The notes beneath the pieces are model-generated. The model did no database searches. It saw only the letters and a list, made by a program, of their open reading frames with translations, and was not told the origin of the DNA. Below, piece after piece: positions 1 to 6,950 of a DNA stretch of 13,276 nucleotides. Origin of the DNA: a bacterium (GTDB taxonomy: Bacteria; Planctomycetota; Planctomycetia; Pirellulales; Pirellulaceae); NCBI GenBank assembly GCA_030432015.1, contig JAUIHJ010000136.1:1-13276 (forward strand), in the 5' to 3' direction. Position numbers and translations under genes: made by a program. Position 1 is the first letter of the stretch. Every line of letters starts with the position of its first letter.

Positions 1-942
1 TACCGCGACAGCCTGCGCAGCTTCTGGCGTGGCGACGGCAGTACCGTTTCCGAAGTTGCTTCCCGATTTTCCGGCAGCAGCGACCTCTACGAACATAGCG
101 GAAGGCGGCCGTACGCCAGCATCAATTTTATTACCGCCCATGATGGATTCACCCTGCACGACCTGGTCAGCTACAACCACAAACACAACCAGGCCAACAA
201 GGAAAACGGACAGGACGGCGAGAACCACAACCTGAGTTGGAATTGCGGCGCCGAAGGTGCGACGACGGACCCCGAGGTGATCGCCCGCCGCAACCAACAG
301 AAACGCAATTTCCTGGCCACCCTGCTGCTCTCTCAAGGCGTCCCGATGCTTTGCGCCGGCGACGAGTTCGGTCGCACCCAGAGAGGTAACAACAATGCCT
401 ATTGCCAAGACAACAAAATCAGTTGGCTGAACTGGAATTTTACCGAAGAGCAAGCAGAACTTCATCAGTTCGTTCGGCTGCTGATTCGCTTGAGGGCCGA
501 GCAACCCGTATTGCGGCGTCGCCAGTTTTTTCAAGGCCGCCCCATCCGCGGCTCGCAGGTCAAGGATATTTCATGGCTGGAGCCGTCTGGCCAGGAAATG
601 ACCGATGCGGCCTGGAATGCCGAATTTGTTCGCTGCCTCGGCATGCTGCTCGCCGGCGACCAGATCGACGAAACCGACGAGCGAGGCAACCGCATTGTCG
701 GCGATACCTTGCTCCTGTTGCTAAATGCGCATCACGAGCCGATTCCCTTCACCTTGCCGCAACACAAACAGGGATGGTGGGACCTGGTTCTGGATACCTC
801 CAGCGGGCCTGCGGAAGACTTCTTGCATCAGGTGGGACAGGTTTACGAACTCGCCGAACGTTCCCTGGCTGTCTTCCGTTTTTGCGAAGACCTGGACCCG
901 CACAGTAGGAAAGATGACCGTTCCATTCCCGCAACCGATTAG
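1..942 (+). CDS. glgX: Glycogen/maltodextrin debranching enzyme, GlgX/TreX type (5' end missing)
   Basis: The frame is open from base 1 to the TAG at 940-942, giving 313 residues, so the N-terminal carbohydrate-binding domain and most of the GH13 barrel lie left of the window. The visible part opens with YRDSLRSFWRG and carries INFITAHDGFTLHDLVSYN, which holds the conserved HD of GH13 region IV (Asp codon at 142-144). It is followed by the NKENGQDGENHNLSWN stretch and by GVPMLCAGDEFGRTQRGNNN, all typical of GlgX/TreX. The last 180 residues are the C-terminal beta-sandwich. The family hydrolyses alpha-1,6 branches of glycogen or limit dextrins in the cytoplasm. Because treZ starts inside its 3' end, a role in feeding linear maltodextrin to trehalose synthesis (TreX) is likely; GlgX versus TreX cannot be separated by sequence alone here. 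Confidence 0.95.
   Translation, partial: YRDSLRSFWRGDGSTVSEVASRFSGSSDLYEHSGRRPYASINFITAHDGFTLHDLVSYNHKHNQANKENGQDGENHNLSWNCGAEGATTDPEVIARRNQQKRNFLATLLLSQGVPMLCAGDEFGRTQRGNNNAYCQDNKISWLNWNFTEEQAELHQFVRLLIRLRAEQPVLRRRQFFQGRPIRGSQVKDISWLEPSGQEMTDAAWNAEFVRCLGMLLAGDQIDETDERGNRIVGDTLLLLLNAHHEPIPFTLPQHKQGWWDLVLDTSSGPAEDFLHQVGQVYELAERSLAVFRFCEDLDPHSRKDDRSIPATD
907..913 (+). promoter_or_regulatory. Ribosome binding site of treZ inside glgX
   Basis: An AGGAAAG run directly precedes the ATG at 914, within the last 36 bases of glgX. It supports 914 as the treZ start over the in-frame ATG far upstream at 725, which would add about 63 residues of out-of-frame-looking sequence. The overlap suggests coupled translation of the two enzymes. 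Confidence 0.5.
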
Positions 943-2791
943 ATTATCACAGGGCCCGCAGCGCGATCGTGATGGGCGCGTCCGCTGGCAGCTTTGGGCG
1001 CCGCGTTGCGACCACGTGAACTTGATCACGTGGCCCGGCGGCGAGCGTCAGGTCATTCCGCTGTCAGCCGTAGGTGACGGTTTCTTTTCGCACACCGCGC
1101 CTGCCGTGGATACGCCCACTGATGCCGTGACGAGCGGTCTGCGATATGCATTTGAATTGCCGACCGGCGAAGTACGCCCCGACCCCGCGTCACGTTGGCA
1201 GCCGGACGGCATACATGAACCCTCGGCACTGTACTTTCCAGAAGACTTTGCCTGGACCGATCAGGCATGGCGCGGGGTGCCGTGGGAATCGATCGTCATT
1301 TACGAACTGCATGTCGGCACGTTTACGCCGGCCGGCACATTCGAAGGGGTGATTGAGCGGTTGCCGGAGCTGGTCGAATTGGGCGTGACAGCGATCGAGA
1401 TCATGCCTGTCGCGCAGTTTCCCGGTGACCGAAACTGGGGCTACGACGGGGTCCATCCATTCGCGGCCCAGAACACCTATGGTGGTCCACTGGGATTGCA
1501 GCGTCTGGTCGACGCGGCCCATACCCACGGTTTGGCCGTCTTGCTGGATGTGGTTTACAACCACCTCGGGCCCGAGGGCAACTACGTGAGCGAATTTGGG
1601 CCCTACTACACGGATCACCACCACACACCGTGGGGCCCGGCCATCAACTATGACGGTGCCGACAGCGACCCGGTCCGGCAATTTGTGATTGATAACGCCA
1701 CCTACTGGATACGCGACTTTCACCTGGATGGTTTGCGACTGGACGCGGTCCAGACCATGATCGATGACAGCGCTCGCCATATCTTGGAGGAGCTCCAGAC
1801 CGCCGTTCAAGAAGTTGCCCACGCGCAACAACGCGAGGTGCACGTCATTGGCGAGACCAACCAGAATGACTCGCGATTAACGCATCCGAAGTCCGCAGGC
1901 GGTTTTCAACTGGATGGATTCTGGGCGGACGATCTGCACCACAGCCTGCACGCCTTGCTGGTCGGCGAGTCGGATGGCTACTACAAGGATTTCGGACAGG
2001 TCGCCCACGTGGCCAAGGTATTCGATCACGGCGTGGCCTACGACGGTTGCTACAGCCGCTTTCGTCGCCGCCGCCACGGGAATTCGATGGCGACGACCGC
2101 AAAGTCGCGATTCGTCGTCGGTCTGCAGAATCACGACCAAGTCGGAAATCGGTTCGATGGGGCCCGATTTGCGTCGCTCGCTTCACCTGATACGCAGCGA
2201 CTGGCGGCGGCTTTGGTCCTGCTCTCCCCGTTCACGCCACTGCTGTTCATGGGTGAGGAGTACGGCGAGACGGCACCGTTTCCGTTCTTCTGTTCGTTTC
2301 TGGATCGGGCGCTCAACCGTGCGGTCGGGCGCGGACGAATACGCGACTTCGAGGCTGCCGGTTTCGTGCCACGGACCGAATCGCGGCCCGCCCATGCGAA
2401 GAAGACGTTCGACGCTGCCGCGCTCACCTGGTCCTGGCCCGCGAACTCGCACCGGGATGGCTTGCGGCGCATGTATCGTTATTTGCTCGCCGCACGCCAG
2501 GCGTGGCCGCCGCTGCAACAACACCTGCCGGCAACCTGCACCCTCGTCGACGAAACGCTGTTGACGATCGCCTATGACCAGGCACCGAGCGTGCGAATCC
2601 AAGCGAACTTCGGTTCCAAATCTCGGCAGTTGCCTGGCAGCGGTGATCCGAGTGACGTCCGACTGCTGTTCTGCACAGGCTGGGAGGCCTTCGGAGGCGA
2701 GCGCCCTGACAACGATTCGGCGGCTTCGCTGGCACCGCAGGAGTTGGCGGTTTGGGGGCCGGCGGAGTGGGCGTTGCCGCGCGGTAATTGA
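914..2791 (+). CDS. treZ: Malto-oligosyltrehalose trehalohydrolase (TreZ)
   Basis: A 625-residue GH13 enzyme that releases trehalose from the maltooligosyl-trehalose made by TreY (EC 3.2.1.141), in the cytoplasm. Residues about 15-90 form the N-terminal beta-sandwich (GRVRWQLWAPRCDHVNLI). The barrel follows, with VVYNH near D212, the nucleophile D277 in HLDGLRLDAVQTM, the acid/base E314 in HVIGETNQNDSR and the third carboxylate D408 in GLQNHDQVGNR, so all three catalytic residues are present. The TreZ-specific FWADDLHHSLHALLVGESDGYYKDFG region (GWSDDFHHALH-like in relatives) separates it from glycogen branching enzyme. A C-terminal domain ends in QELAVWGPAEW. The length is slightly above the usual 560-600. 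It overlaps glgX by 29 bases. TreY is not downstream; it may lie left of the window. Confidence 0.95.
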   Translation: MTVPFPQPIRLSQGPQRDRDGRVRWQLWAPRCDHVNLITWPGGERQVIPLSAVGDGFFSHTAPAVDTPTDAVTSGLRYAFELPTGEVRPDPASRWQPDGIHEPSALYFPEDFAWTDQAWRGVPWESIVIYELHVGTFTPAGTFEGVIERLPELVELGVTAIEIMPVAQFPGDRNWGYDGVHPFAAQNTYGGPLGLQRLVDAAHTHGLAVLLDVVYNHLGPEGNYVSEFGPYYTDHHHTPWGPAINYDGADSDPVRQFVIDNATYWIRDFHLDGLRLDAVQTMIDDSARHILEELQTAVQEVAHAQQREVHVIGETNQNDSRLTHPKSAGGFQLDGFWADDLHHSLHALLVGESDGYYKDFGQVAHVAKVFDHGVAYDGCYSRFRRRRHGNSMATTAKSRFVVGLQNHDQVGNRFDGARFASLASPDTQRLAAALVLLSPFTPLLFMGEEYGETAPFPFFCSFLDRALNRAVGRGRIRDFEAAGFVPRTESRPAHAKKTFDAAALTWSWPANSHRDGLRRMYRYLLAARQAWPPLQQHLPATCTLVDETLLTIAYDQAPSVRIQANFGSKSRQLPGSGDPSDVRLLFCTGWEAFGGERPDNDSAASLAPQELAVWGPAEWALPRGN

Positions 2792-2811
2792 TGCCGCCGC
2801 GACACGATACG

Positions 2812-2847
2812 GAGCTTGCACCATCAGCGCCCCAGAGGTGCAAGCTC
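2812..2847 (+). terminator. Perfect 11-bp inverted repeat after treZ, possible terminator
   Basis: GAGCTTGCACC at 2812-2822 pairs exactly with GGTGCAAGCTC at 2837-2847 across a 14-base loop, 20 bases after the treZ stop. Its position fits a transcript end for glgX-treZ. No T-run follows, so it is not a classical intrinsic terminator; it could also be an mRNA 3'-end stabiliser or a dyad operator site. Confidence 0.45.
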
Positions 2848-2938
2848 GACGCCGCATGCTAGCAATGGCACCAGTTCGTTGATTCGTTGCCGCACGAGCT
2901 GGGCGCGATCGAATCCGCATTCACACGAAAGTTCTCGT

Positions 2939-2966
2939 TTGACCGTTTCCGAACATTGCCTATAAT
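2939..2966 (+). promoter_or_regulatory. Near-consensus sigma70-type promoter
   Basis: TTGACC at 2939-2944 and TATAAT at 2961-2966 are separated by 16 bases; the -10 box is a perfect consensus match. The expected transcription start is about 2973. The next supported protein start is roughly 270-295 bases further on, so the transcript has a long leader or is a separate RNA. This is the best promoter match in the window. Confidence 0.65.
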
Positions 2967-2972
2967 GTGGGC

Positions 2973-3246
2973 TCGCTTGGCAAGTATTCAGCATGCACCC
3001 CCCACGCCATGGACGCAGTCATGCCTTCAGTCGCATCAGCAAGCTTAGGACGGCGTCAAGAATTCCCTCTTCCCACGTTGGTTTGACTTCACTTGTTGAA
3101 GCGAGCTTTCGAGCAACACGCTCGGCCCGGATAGAATACACGGGACACGGTTGGCACTGACGGATTTAGTAACGAAGTTTCGCCGCTTGGCAGGAACGCC
3201 CTGCGGCAAGTTCGCCACTGGTGGCGTTAGGTTAGTTTCTCTTTTT
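2973..3246 (+). ncRNA. Candidate small RNA or structured 5' leader
   Basis: This is the stretch from the predicted start of the promoter at 2939-2966 to a T-rich tract that follows two adjacent hairpins (3186-3210 and 3213-3226). The hairpin-plus-T layout could end a small RNA of about 270 bases, just before the BON gene. Equally it may be only the leader of that gene. No known RNA family was recognised. The boundaries are inferred. Confidence 0.25.
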
Positions 3247-3268
3247 GAATTTCACGGACGGTGATCAA

Positions 3269-3502
3269 TTGAAGACCAAACGGATAGAAGCAGCCATTGA
3301 CGTCGAAGAGATTGCCCGCGTGCGACTGCAGCACAGTCCTTACCGTGCCATTCGCCGGGTGACGTGTGACTACGATGACGGCACCCTCATCTTACGAGGC
3401 TGCGTGGCGACCTTTCATTACAAGCAGTTGGCCCAGGTCGCGGTCGCGGACATTGATGGCGTGGTGACGATTTGCAACAACATCGAAGTCGAGTCACCTT
3501 AA
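3269..3502 (+). CDS. Small BON-domain protein
   Basis: A 77-residue protein made almost entirely of one BON domain (a phospholipid- or ligand-binding alpha/beta fold). The strand-helix order is visible in PYRAIRRVTCDYDDGTLILRG followed by YKQLAQVAVADIDGVVTICNNIEV, with the conserved glycine in LILRG-x-V and the final NNIEV. No ATG exists; TTG at 3269 is chosen because GGACGGTGA sits just upstream. A TTG at 3245 would add 8 residues but lies in the T-rich tract with no ribosome binding site. BON proteins are usually exported or attached to larger proteins; this one has no signal peptide or membrane segment and would be cytoplasmic. Its role is unknown. The Nudix gene starts 31 bases later on the same strand. 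Confidence 0.75.
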   Translation: MKTKRIEAAIDVEEIARVRLQHSPYRAIRRVTCDYDDGTLILRGCVATFHYKQLAQVAVADIDGVVTICNNIEVESP

Positions 3503-3533
3503 GCACCGCCCGCCAGCACCTTCGTTTGACCAG

Positions 3534-4163
3534 ATGCCGCTTGATCTCCAGCTGCCCGACCGGATTGCCGCACGGCTTGCTGCTACGCTGCCGGGTCCCG
3601 CCTATCAAGCACGGTATGCACCGGAGCACAGTCTAGGGCGGCATCAGGGGCCCCCGCCTCCCGATGCCAGGGAGGCGGCCGTCATGGTACTCCTGTTTCC
3701 AGGCGACCGTCAGTGGCGAATTCCGCTCACGCTGCGTTCGGACTTTCTTCCCAACCACGGCGGACAGATCAGTTTTCCAGGTGGTCGAATTGAAGCCGGA
3801 GAGACCATCGAAGCGGCCGCGCTACGCGAACTCCACGAAGAGCTGGGCATTGCCGGCGACGCCTTGCGAATGCTGGGAAGACTCTCACCCCTATATGTCT
3901 TCAACAGTAACTTTCTCGTGACACCAGTTGTCGCGGTCATCGGCGACGCACCGCAATTCCTGCCCTGCCCAAACGAAGTGGCAGGCCTGCTCACGCCTAG
4001 CCTGGATGAGCTGACCGATCCACACGCCAGGGACACGCTGACCATCCAGCGCCGCGGCCTTCGGTTCGTTGCACCTTGCCTACGGCTGCAAGACCAGTGC
4101 ATCTGGGGCGCGACCAACATGATGCTGGCCGAATTCCTCGCGGTGGCAACCCTCTGCACCTGA
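3534..4163 (+). CDS. Nudix hydrolase, CoA pyrophosphatase type
   Basis: A 209-residue protein with a complete Nudix box: G84, E90, R98-E99, E102-E103 and G105 fit the GX5EX7REUXEEXGU pattern that binds the catalytic metal. Upstream of the box, IPLTLRSDFLPNHGGQISFP matches the CoA-pyrophosphatase signature (LLTxRSxxLxxHxGxxxFPGG, as in NudL/YeaB and PCD1), and IWGATNMML near residue 190 is the usual C-terminal element. The expected reaction splits CoA or its oxidised/derivative forms into 3',5'-ADP and 4'-phosphopantetheine. The ATG at 3534 has no strong ribosome binding site. It follows the BON gene closely and may share its transcript. The family call is firm; exact substrate specificity is inferred. 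Confidence 0.88.
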   Translation: MPLDLQLPDRIAARLAATLPGPAYQARYAPEHSLGRHQGPPPPDAREAAVMVLLFPGDRQWRIPLTLRSDFLPNHGGQISFPGGRIEAGETIEAAALRELHEELGIAGDALRMLGRLSPLYVFNSNFLVTPVVAVIGDAPQFLPCPNEVAGLLTPSLDELTDPHARDTLTIQRRGLRFVAPCLRLQDQCIWGATNMMLAEFLAVATLCT

Positions 4164-4288
4164 CCACAAATCGACCGATTCTTGCGAACCCGCGACGCTC
4201 GTGGGTGACCTGTTCCTCGGCGTCTGCGCCACGCGGTAAAGTCAAGCGTTGCCCGACAACACTCCGTACTCCGTTTATTGTGTGATGC

Positions 4289-4316
4289 AACCTGCGACGC
4301 CGACGGATCGCAGGTT
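4289..4316 (+). terminator. 9-bp inverted repeat after the Nudix gene, possible terminator
   Basis: AACCTGCGA at 4289-4297 pairs perfectly with TCGCAGGTT at 4308-4316 around a 10-base loop. It lies 125 bases after the Nudix stop, with no T-run behind it. It may be a transcript end or a processing site. Confidence 0.35.
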
Positions 4317-4343
4317 CCTGCCGGACGAGCTGGGAAGGGACCC

Positions 4344-4389
4344 AGCCGGTGCACAGCAAGCCGGTGCACAGCAAGCCATTGAAACAGCA
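4344..4389 (+). repeat. Short tandem repeat, 15-base unit
   Basis: Two exact copies of AGCCGGTGCACAGCA lie at 4344-4358 and 4359-4373. A diverged third copy (AGCCATTGAAACAGCA, 4374-4389) and the start of a fourth (AGCCATT) follow. Copies are directly adjacent without spacers, so this is a slippage-type repeat and not a CRISPR array. Confidence 0.7.
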
Positions 4390-4422
4390 AGCCATTACGG
4401 ATCAGCGTGACGCCGTCCAGCC

Positions 4423-4439
4423 AGGCGGTTGAGCCGCCT
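4423..4439 (+). repeat. Small inverted repeat AGGCGG/CCGCCT
   Basis: AGGCGG at 4423-4428 pairs with CCGCCT at 4434-4439 across a 5-base loop. A second, imperfect hairpin, CCCG-c-CGG paired with CCG-a-CGGG, lies at 4472-4495. Both fall between the tandem repeat and argC and could fold in an argC leader RNA. Confidence 0.35.
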
Positions 4440-4588
4440 ATGGAGCAGCCTGGAGTCTCGATATATTAGAGCCCGCCGGCTTGGTGACCGACGGGATGGC
4501 CCACATTGACTCGTCCGCAACGCCTAAACCGGCGTGATGAATCCACCGGAAAAACACCGTTCGCCACTCCCCAACACCGCAGGGTCCC

Positions 4589-5596
4589 ATGATTCGCGTT
4601 GCTATCCTTGGAGCCACCGGCTACACCGCGCTCGAGCTAATCAAGATCCTGTTGCGGCATCCCGAGGTTGAGATCACGGTCTTGACCAGCCGGCAGGAGG
4701 GGAATCCTCACGTTGCGACCATCCATCCTCAACTGACCGGACGGCTTGATCTGTGTCTGGAAAACGCGGACCCGTCCTCCATCGCGGCGCGGGCCGACTG
4801 CGTTTTCTGCTGTTTGCCGCATGCGGCATCGGCCGCGACCATCATGCAGCTGCTGACGCATGACGTCAAAGTGATCGATTTCAGCGCGGACTACCGCCTC
4901 CGCGACTCGGATACCTATGACCAATGGTATGGCGGCCCGCATCCGGACCCGGACCGACTGGGCCATGTCCTGTATGGCCTGCCTGAATTGTTTGCCGACC
5001 AACTGCCCGGCGCGGAATTGATCGCCAATCCAGGATGCTACAGCAGCACGTCCATTCTCGGGCTGGCCCCGCTGGTGATGGGCCGTTGGATTGACCCGAA
5101 GAAGATCATCGTCGACGCCAAGAGTGGCGTCTCCGGCGCGGGACGCGCCCCGAAGTTGGGGACGCTCTTTCCCGAGTGCAACGAAAGCCTGTCGGCCTAC
5201 GCGGTCGGCGCCCATCGTCATGAGCCGGAGATCAACCAGATCTTGTCGCACGTCTGTGGCGAAACGGTCGAGGTCTTGTTTACGCCCCATTTGATTCCGA
5301 TGGACCGCGGAATTCTCTGCACGATCTATGCCGAACCGACCAAAGCCGCGACCGCCGAGGAGTTGTTGGCCGTAATGCGGGACTTCTATCAAGGTCGGCC
5401 GTTCATTCGTGTTGTCGAGCACCTGCCGGCGACGAAACACGTCAGCGGCACGAACTACTGCGACCTGACGGTTCGAGTTGCCGGTGGCCGCGTGATTGTG
5501 CTGGCCTGCACGGACAATTTGATCAAGGGCGCTTCCGGCGTGGCGGTGCAGAACTTCAACTTGATGTACGGCTTTGACGAAATCACCGGCTTCTGA
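4589..5596 (+). CDS. argC: N-acetyl-gamma-glutamyl-phosphate reductase (ArgC)
   Basis: A 335-residue cytoplasmic enzyme for the third step of arginine synthesis: NADPH-dependent reduction of N-acetyl-glutamyl-5-phosphate to the semialdehyde. The dinucleotide-binding start GATGYTALEL is at residues 8-17; the third glycine usual in this loop (GYTG) is an alanine here. The catalytic cysteine C150 is in NPGCYSS, and the substrate-binding histidine region reads AVGAHRHEPEI. KSGVSGAGR and HLIPMDRGI are further ArgC landmarks, and the protein ends with the typical IKGASGVAVQN-NLM. The ATG has AGGG at 4581-4584, four bases upstream. It is followed by argJ after 37 bases, so the two are very likely one operon. 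The length is near the usual 310-350. Confidence 0.97.
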   Translation: MIRVAILGATGYTALELIKILLRHPEVEITVLTSRQEGNPHVATIHPQLTGRLDLCLENADPSSIAARADCVFCCLPHAASAATIMQLLTHDVKVIDFSADYRLRDSDTYDQWYGGPHPDPDRLGHVLYGLPELFADQLPGAELIANPGCYSSTSILGLAPLVMGRWIDPKKIIVDAKSGVSGAGRAPKLGTLFPECNESLSAYAVGAHRHEPEINQILSHVCGETVEVLFTPHLIPMDRGILCTIYAEPTKAATAEELLAVMRDFYQGRPFIRVVEHLPATKHVSGTNYCDLTVRVAGGRVIVLACTDNLIKGASGVAVQNFNLMYGFDEITGF

Positions 5597-5619
5597 CCGC
5601 CGTCCCCACAATTTTTTAT

Positions 5620-5623
5620 GGAG
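5620..5623 (+). promoter_or_regulatory. Ribosome binding site deciding the argJ GTG start
   Basis: GGAG sits 10 bases before the GTG at 5634. The frame is open further upstream into argC (TTG at 5574), but that extension reads poorly and lacks homology-like sequence. The GTG gives a protein of normal ArgJ length. Confidence 0.5.
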
Positions 5624-5633
5624 TGCCTGTCTC

Positions 5634-6845
5634 GTGTCGTTATCTTCCGGGTCGTTACCTGCCGTGCCGCAAGGCTTTCGGCTTGCTGGAGCCGCCAGCG
5701 GCATCAAGTCGAAACCCAACGTGGAAGACGTGACGCTGATCGTCTGCGACGACGATGCGGTTGCGGCGGGAGTCTACACCACCAACGTCGTGCACGCGTC
5801 GGCGGTCGCTCTGAATCGGCAGAAGACGCCGCATGACCGCTGCCGGGTCGTCGTCGTCAATTCTGGCAACGCCAATACCTGCACGGGCAAGCGGGGCGAA
5901 CAAGATTCCCTGGAGATGCTGCGGCTCGCCGCCGAAAGTTGCGGCGCCCAGGCCGACCAGGCGCTGGTCATGTCGACGGGCATCATTGGCGTCTTTCTGC
6001 CCATGGAAAAAATTCGCACCGGCATTACGGCTGCTGCTGCCAAGTTGGCCAGCGATGACAAGGCCTTGATCTCGGCCGCGCGCGGGTTCACGACCACGGA
6101 CAAGTACGAGAAGATTGCAGGTCGCAGCATCGAGATTGGCGGCAGGTCGGTGCAGATCACGGGCATCGCCAAAGGCGCCGGTATGATCGCTCCCAACATG
6201 GCAACAATGCTGGCGACGATTATGACCGACGCGCAACTGACGCCGGCTGCCGCCCACGCGGCACTGCAGACGGCCACCCGCCTCAGCTTCAACGCCATCA
6301 GTGTCGACGGCCACATGAGCACCAGTGATACCGTGCTGCTGTTGGCCAGCGGCAAGTGCTCACCAGAACCGCTCGGCGGCGACGATTTGGCAGCATTTCA
6401 AACGGCACTGAATGAGGTTTGCATTGAACTGGCCCGGATGATCCCCGCCGACGGTGAAGGCGCGTCGCATTTGATCACGCTGGACGTCAGCGGGTGCCGC
6501 ACGCACGAAGAGGCGCACCAGATTGCCCGGCAAGTCGCCGAGAGTGCATTGGTGAAGACGGCGATCACCGGCGCGGACCCGAACTGGGGGAGAATCGTGT
6601 CGGCGGCCGGGCAGGCCGGCGTCGTTTTCGACCCGCAGGGCATGAGCCTCTCGATGAACGGTTTCTCGATTTTCGCTCAGGGAGAACCGGTACCGTTTCA
6701 GGCCGCGGAGGTTTCCGCATCGATCAAGGAGCACCAGGAAACCCACGTCGAACTCTCGTTCTCCGAGGGGTCCGCCAGCGCCCGGTTTTGGGCCAGCGAC
6801 TTGACGGTCGATTATGTCGTATTCAATTCCCAGTACACGACTTAA
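5634..6845 (+). CDS. argJ: Glutamate N-acetyltransferase / amino-acid acetyltransferase (ArgJ)
   Basis: A 403-residue ArgJ that transfers the acetyl group from N-acetylornithine to glutamate, closing the cyclic arginine pathway. Some members also use acetyl-CoA for the first step; which applies here cannot be told. The self-cleavage site is intact: KGAGMIAPNMATML, with cleavage expected between A190 and the nucleophile T191, producing two subunits. Other landmarks are VVVVNSGNANTCTG, VMSTGIIGVFLPMEKI (the oxyanion-hole threonine-glycine), DGHMSTSDTVLLLASG and DPNWGRIVSAAGQAG. The GTG start at 5634 gives a normal length. It stands 37 bases after argC in the same direction. An acetyl-recycling enzyme directly after argC fits an arginine operon; other arg genes are not in the window. 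Confidence 0.97.
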   Translation: MSLSSGSLPAVPQGFRLAGAASGIKSKPNVEDVTLIVCDDDAVAAGVYTTNVVHASAVALNRQKTPHDRCRVVVVNSGNANTCTGKRGEQDSLEMLRLAAESCGAQADQALVMSTGIIGVFLPMEKIRTGITAAAAKLASDDKALISAARGFTTTDKYEKIAGRSIEIGGRSVQITGIAKGAGMIAPNMATMLATIMTDAQLTPAAAHAALQTATRLSFNAISVDGHMSTSDTVLLLASGKCSPEPLGGDDLAAFQTALNEVCIELARMIPADGEGASHLITLDVSGCRTHEEAHQIARQVAESALVKTAITGADPNWGRIVSAAGQAGVVFDPQGMSLSMNGFSIFAQGEPVPFQAAEVSASIKEHQETHVELSFSEGSASARFWASDLTVDYVVFNSQYTT

Positions 6846-6876
6846 CTCGACTTCCGACGTCGCAGCCCACAATGAC

Positions 6877-6882
6877 TACAAT
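6877..6882 (+). promoter_or_regulatory. Possible -10 box before the motor cassette
   Basis: TACAAT lies 31 bases after the argJ stop and 68 bases before the chosen start of the next gene. The expected transcription start is about 6889. The -35 region (TTCCGA-like at 6852-6857, 19 bases away) is weak. The same TACAAT box recurs before the gene at 11883 at nearly the same distance. Confidence 0.35.
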
Positions 6883-6937
6883 GAACCGTGGGTGGCTTCG
6901 GCGTCGAATTCACCTGCGACCTGGTCGTTGCTGCTGC

Positions 6938-6941
6938 GGAG
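6938..6941 (+). promoter_or_regulatory. Ribosome binding site deciding the ExbB-like gene start
   Basis: GGAG lies nine bases before the ATG at 6951. An in-frame GTG at 6888 would add 21 residues, but it has no ribosome binding site and coincides with the predicted transcription start of the TACAAT box. Confidence 0.5.
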
Positions 6942-6950
6942 TTGCGAGAC

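Larger units (their letters stand above)
2792..3268. other. Spacer between treZ and the BON gene: inverted repeat, promoter, hairpins
   Basis: No convincing protein gene is seen in these roughly 475 bases. The spacer holds a perfect 11-bp inverted repeat (2812-2847), a strong promoter (2939-2966) and, downstream of it, small hairpins at 3110-3124 (CGAGC/GCTCG), 3186-3210 (CTTG-GCAGG paired with CCTGC-GG-CAAG) and 3213-3226 (CGCCA/TGGCG). A T-rich tract follows at about 3235-3246. A 55-codon open frame at 2993-3160 has Arg/Ser/His-rich, non-protein-like composition and no ribosome binding site. Confidence 0.6.
4164..4588. other. Spacer before argC with hairpins and a short tandem repeat
   Basis: No protein or RNA gene is recognised in these 425 bases. 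They contain three inverted repeats (4289-4316, 4423-4439, 4472-4495) and a 15-base tandem repeat (4344-4389). A TATATT at 4462-4467 could be a -10 box for argC, but no matching -35 element is found at the right distance. A TTGACT at 4506-4511 likewise lacks a good -10 partner. Confidence 0.55.

Noticed and set aside
2993..3160. 55-codon open frame behind the strong promoter
   Set aside because: It has no ribosome binding site and an Arg/Ser/His-rich composition typical of non-coding GC-rich frames, with no recognisable domain. A 25-codon frame starting at 3009 is likewise unsupported.
4344..4389. CRISPR-like repeats
   Set aside because: The copies touch each other without spacers, number only two exact units, and no cas gene is nearby. 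This is a simple tandem duplication.
4637..5719. Long open frame antisense to argC
   Set aside because: It mirrors the codon bias of argC and runs past its end into argJ, with Arg/Gly/Asp-rich, domain-free translation. The argC frame is unmistakable.
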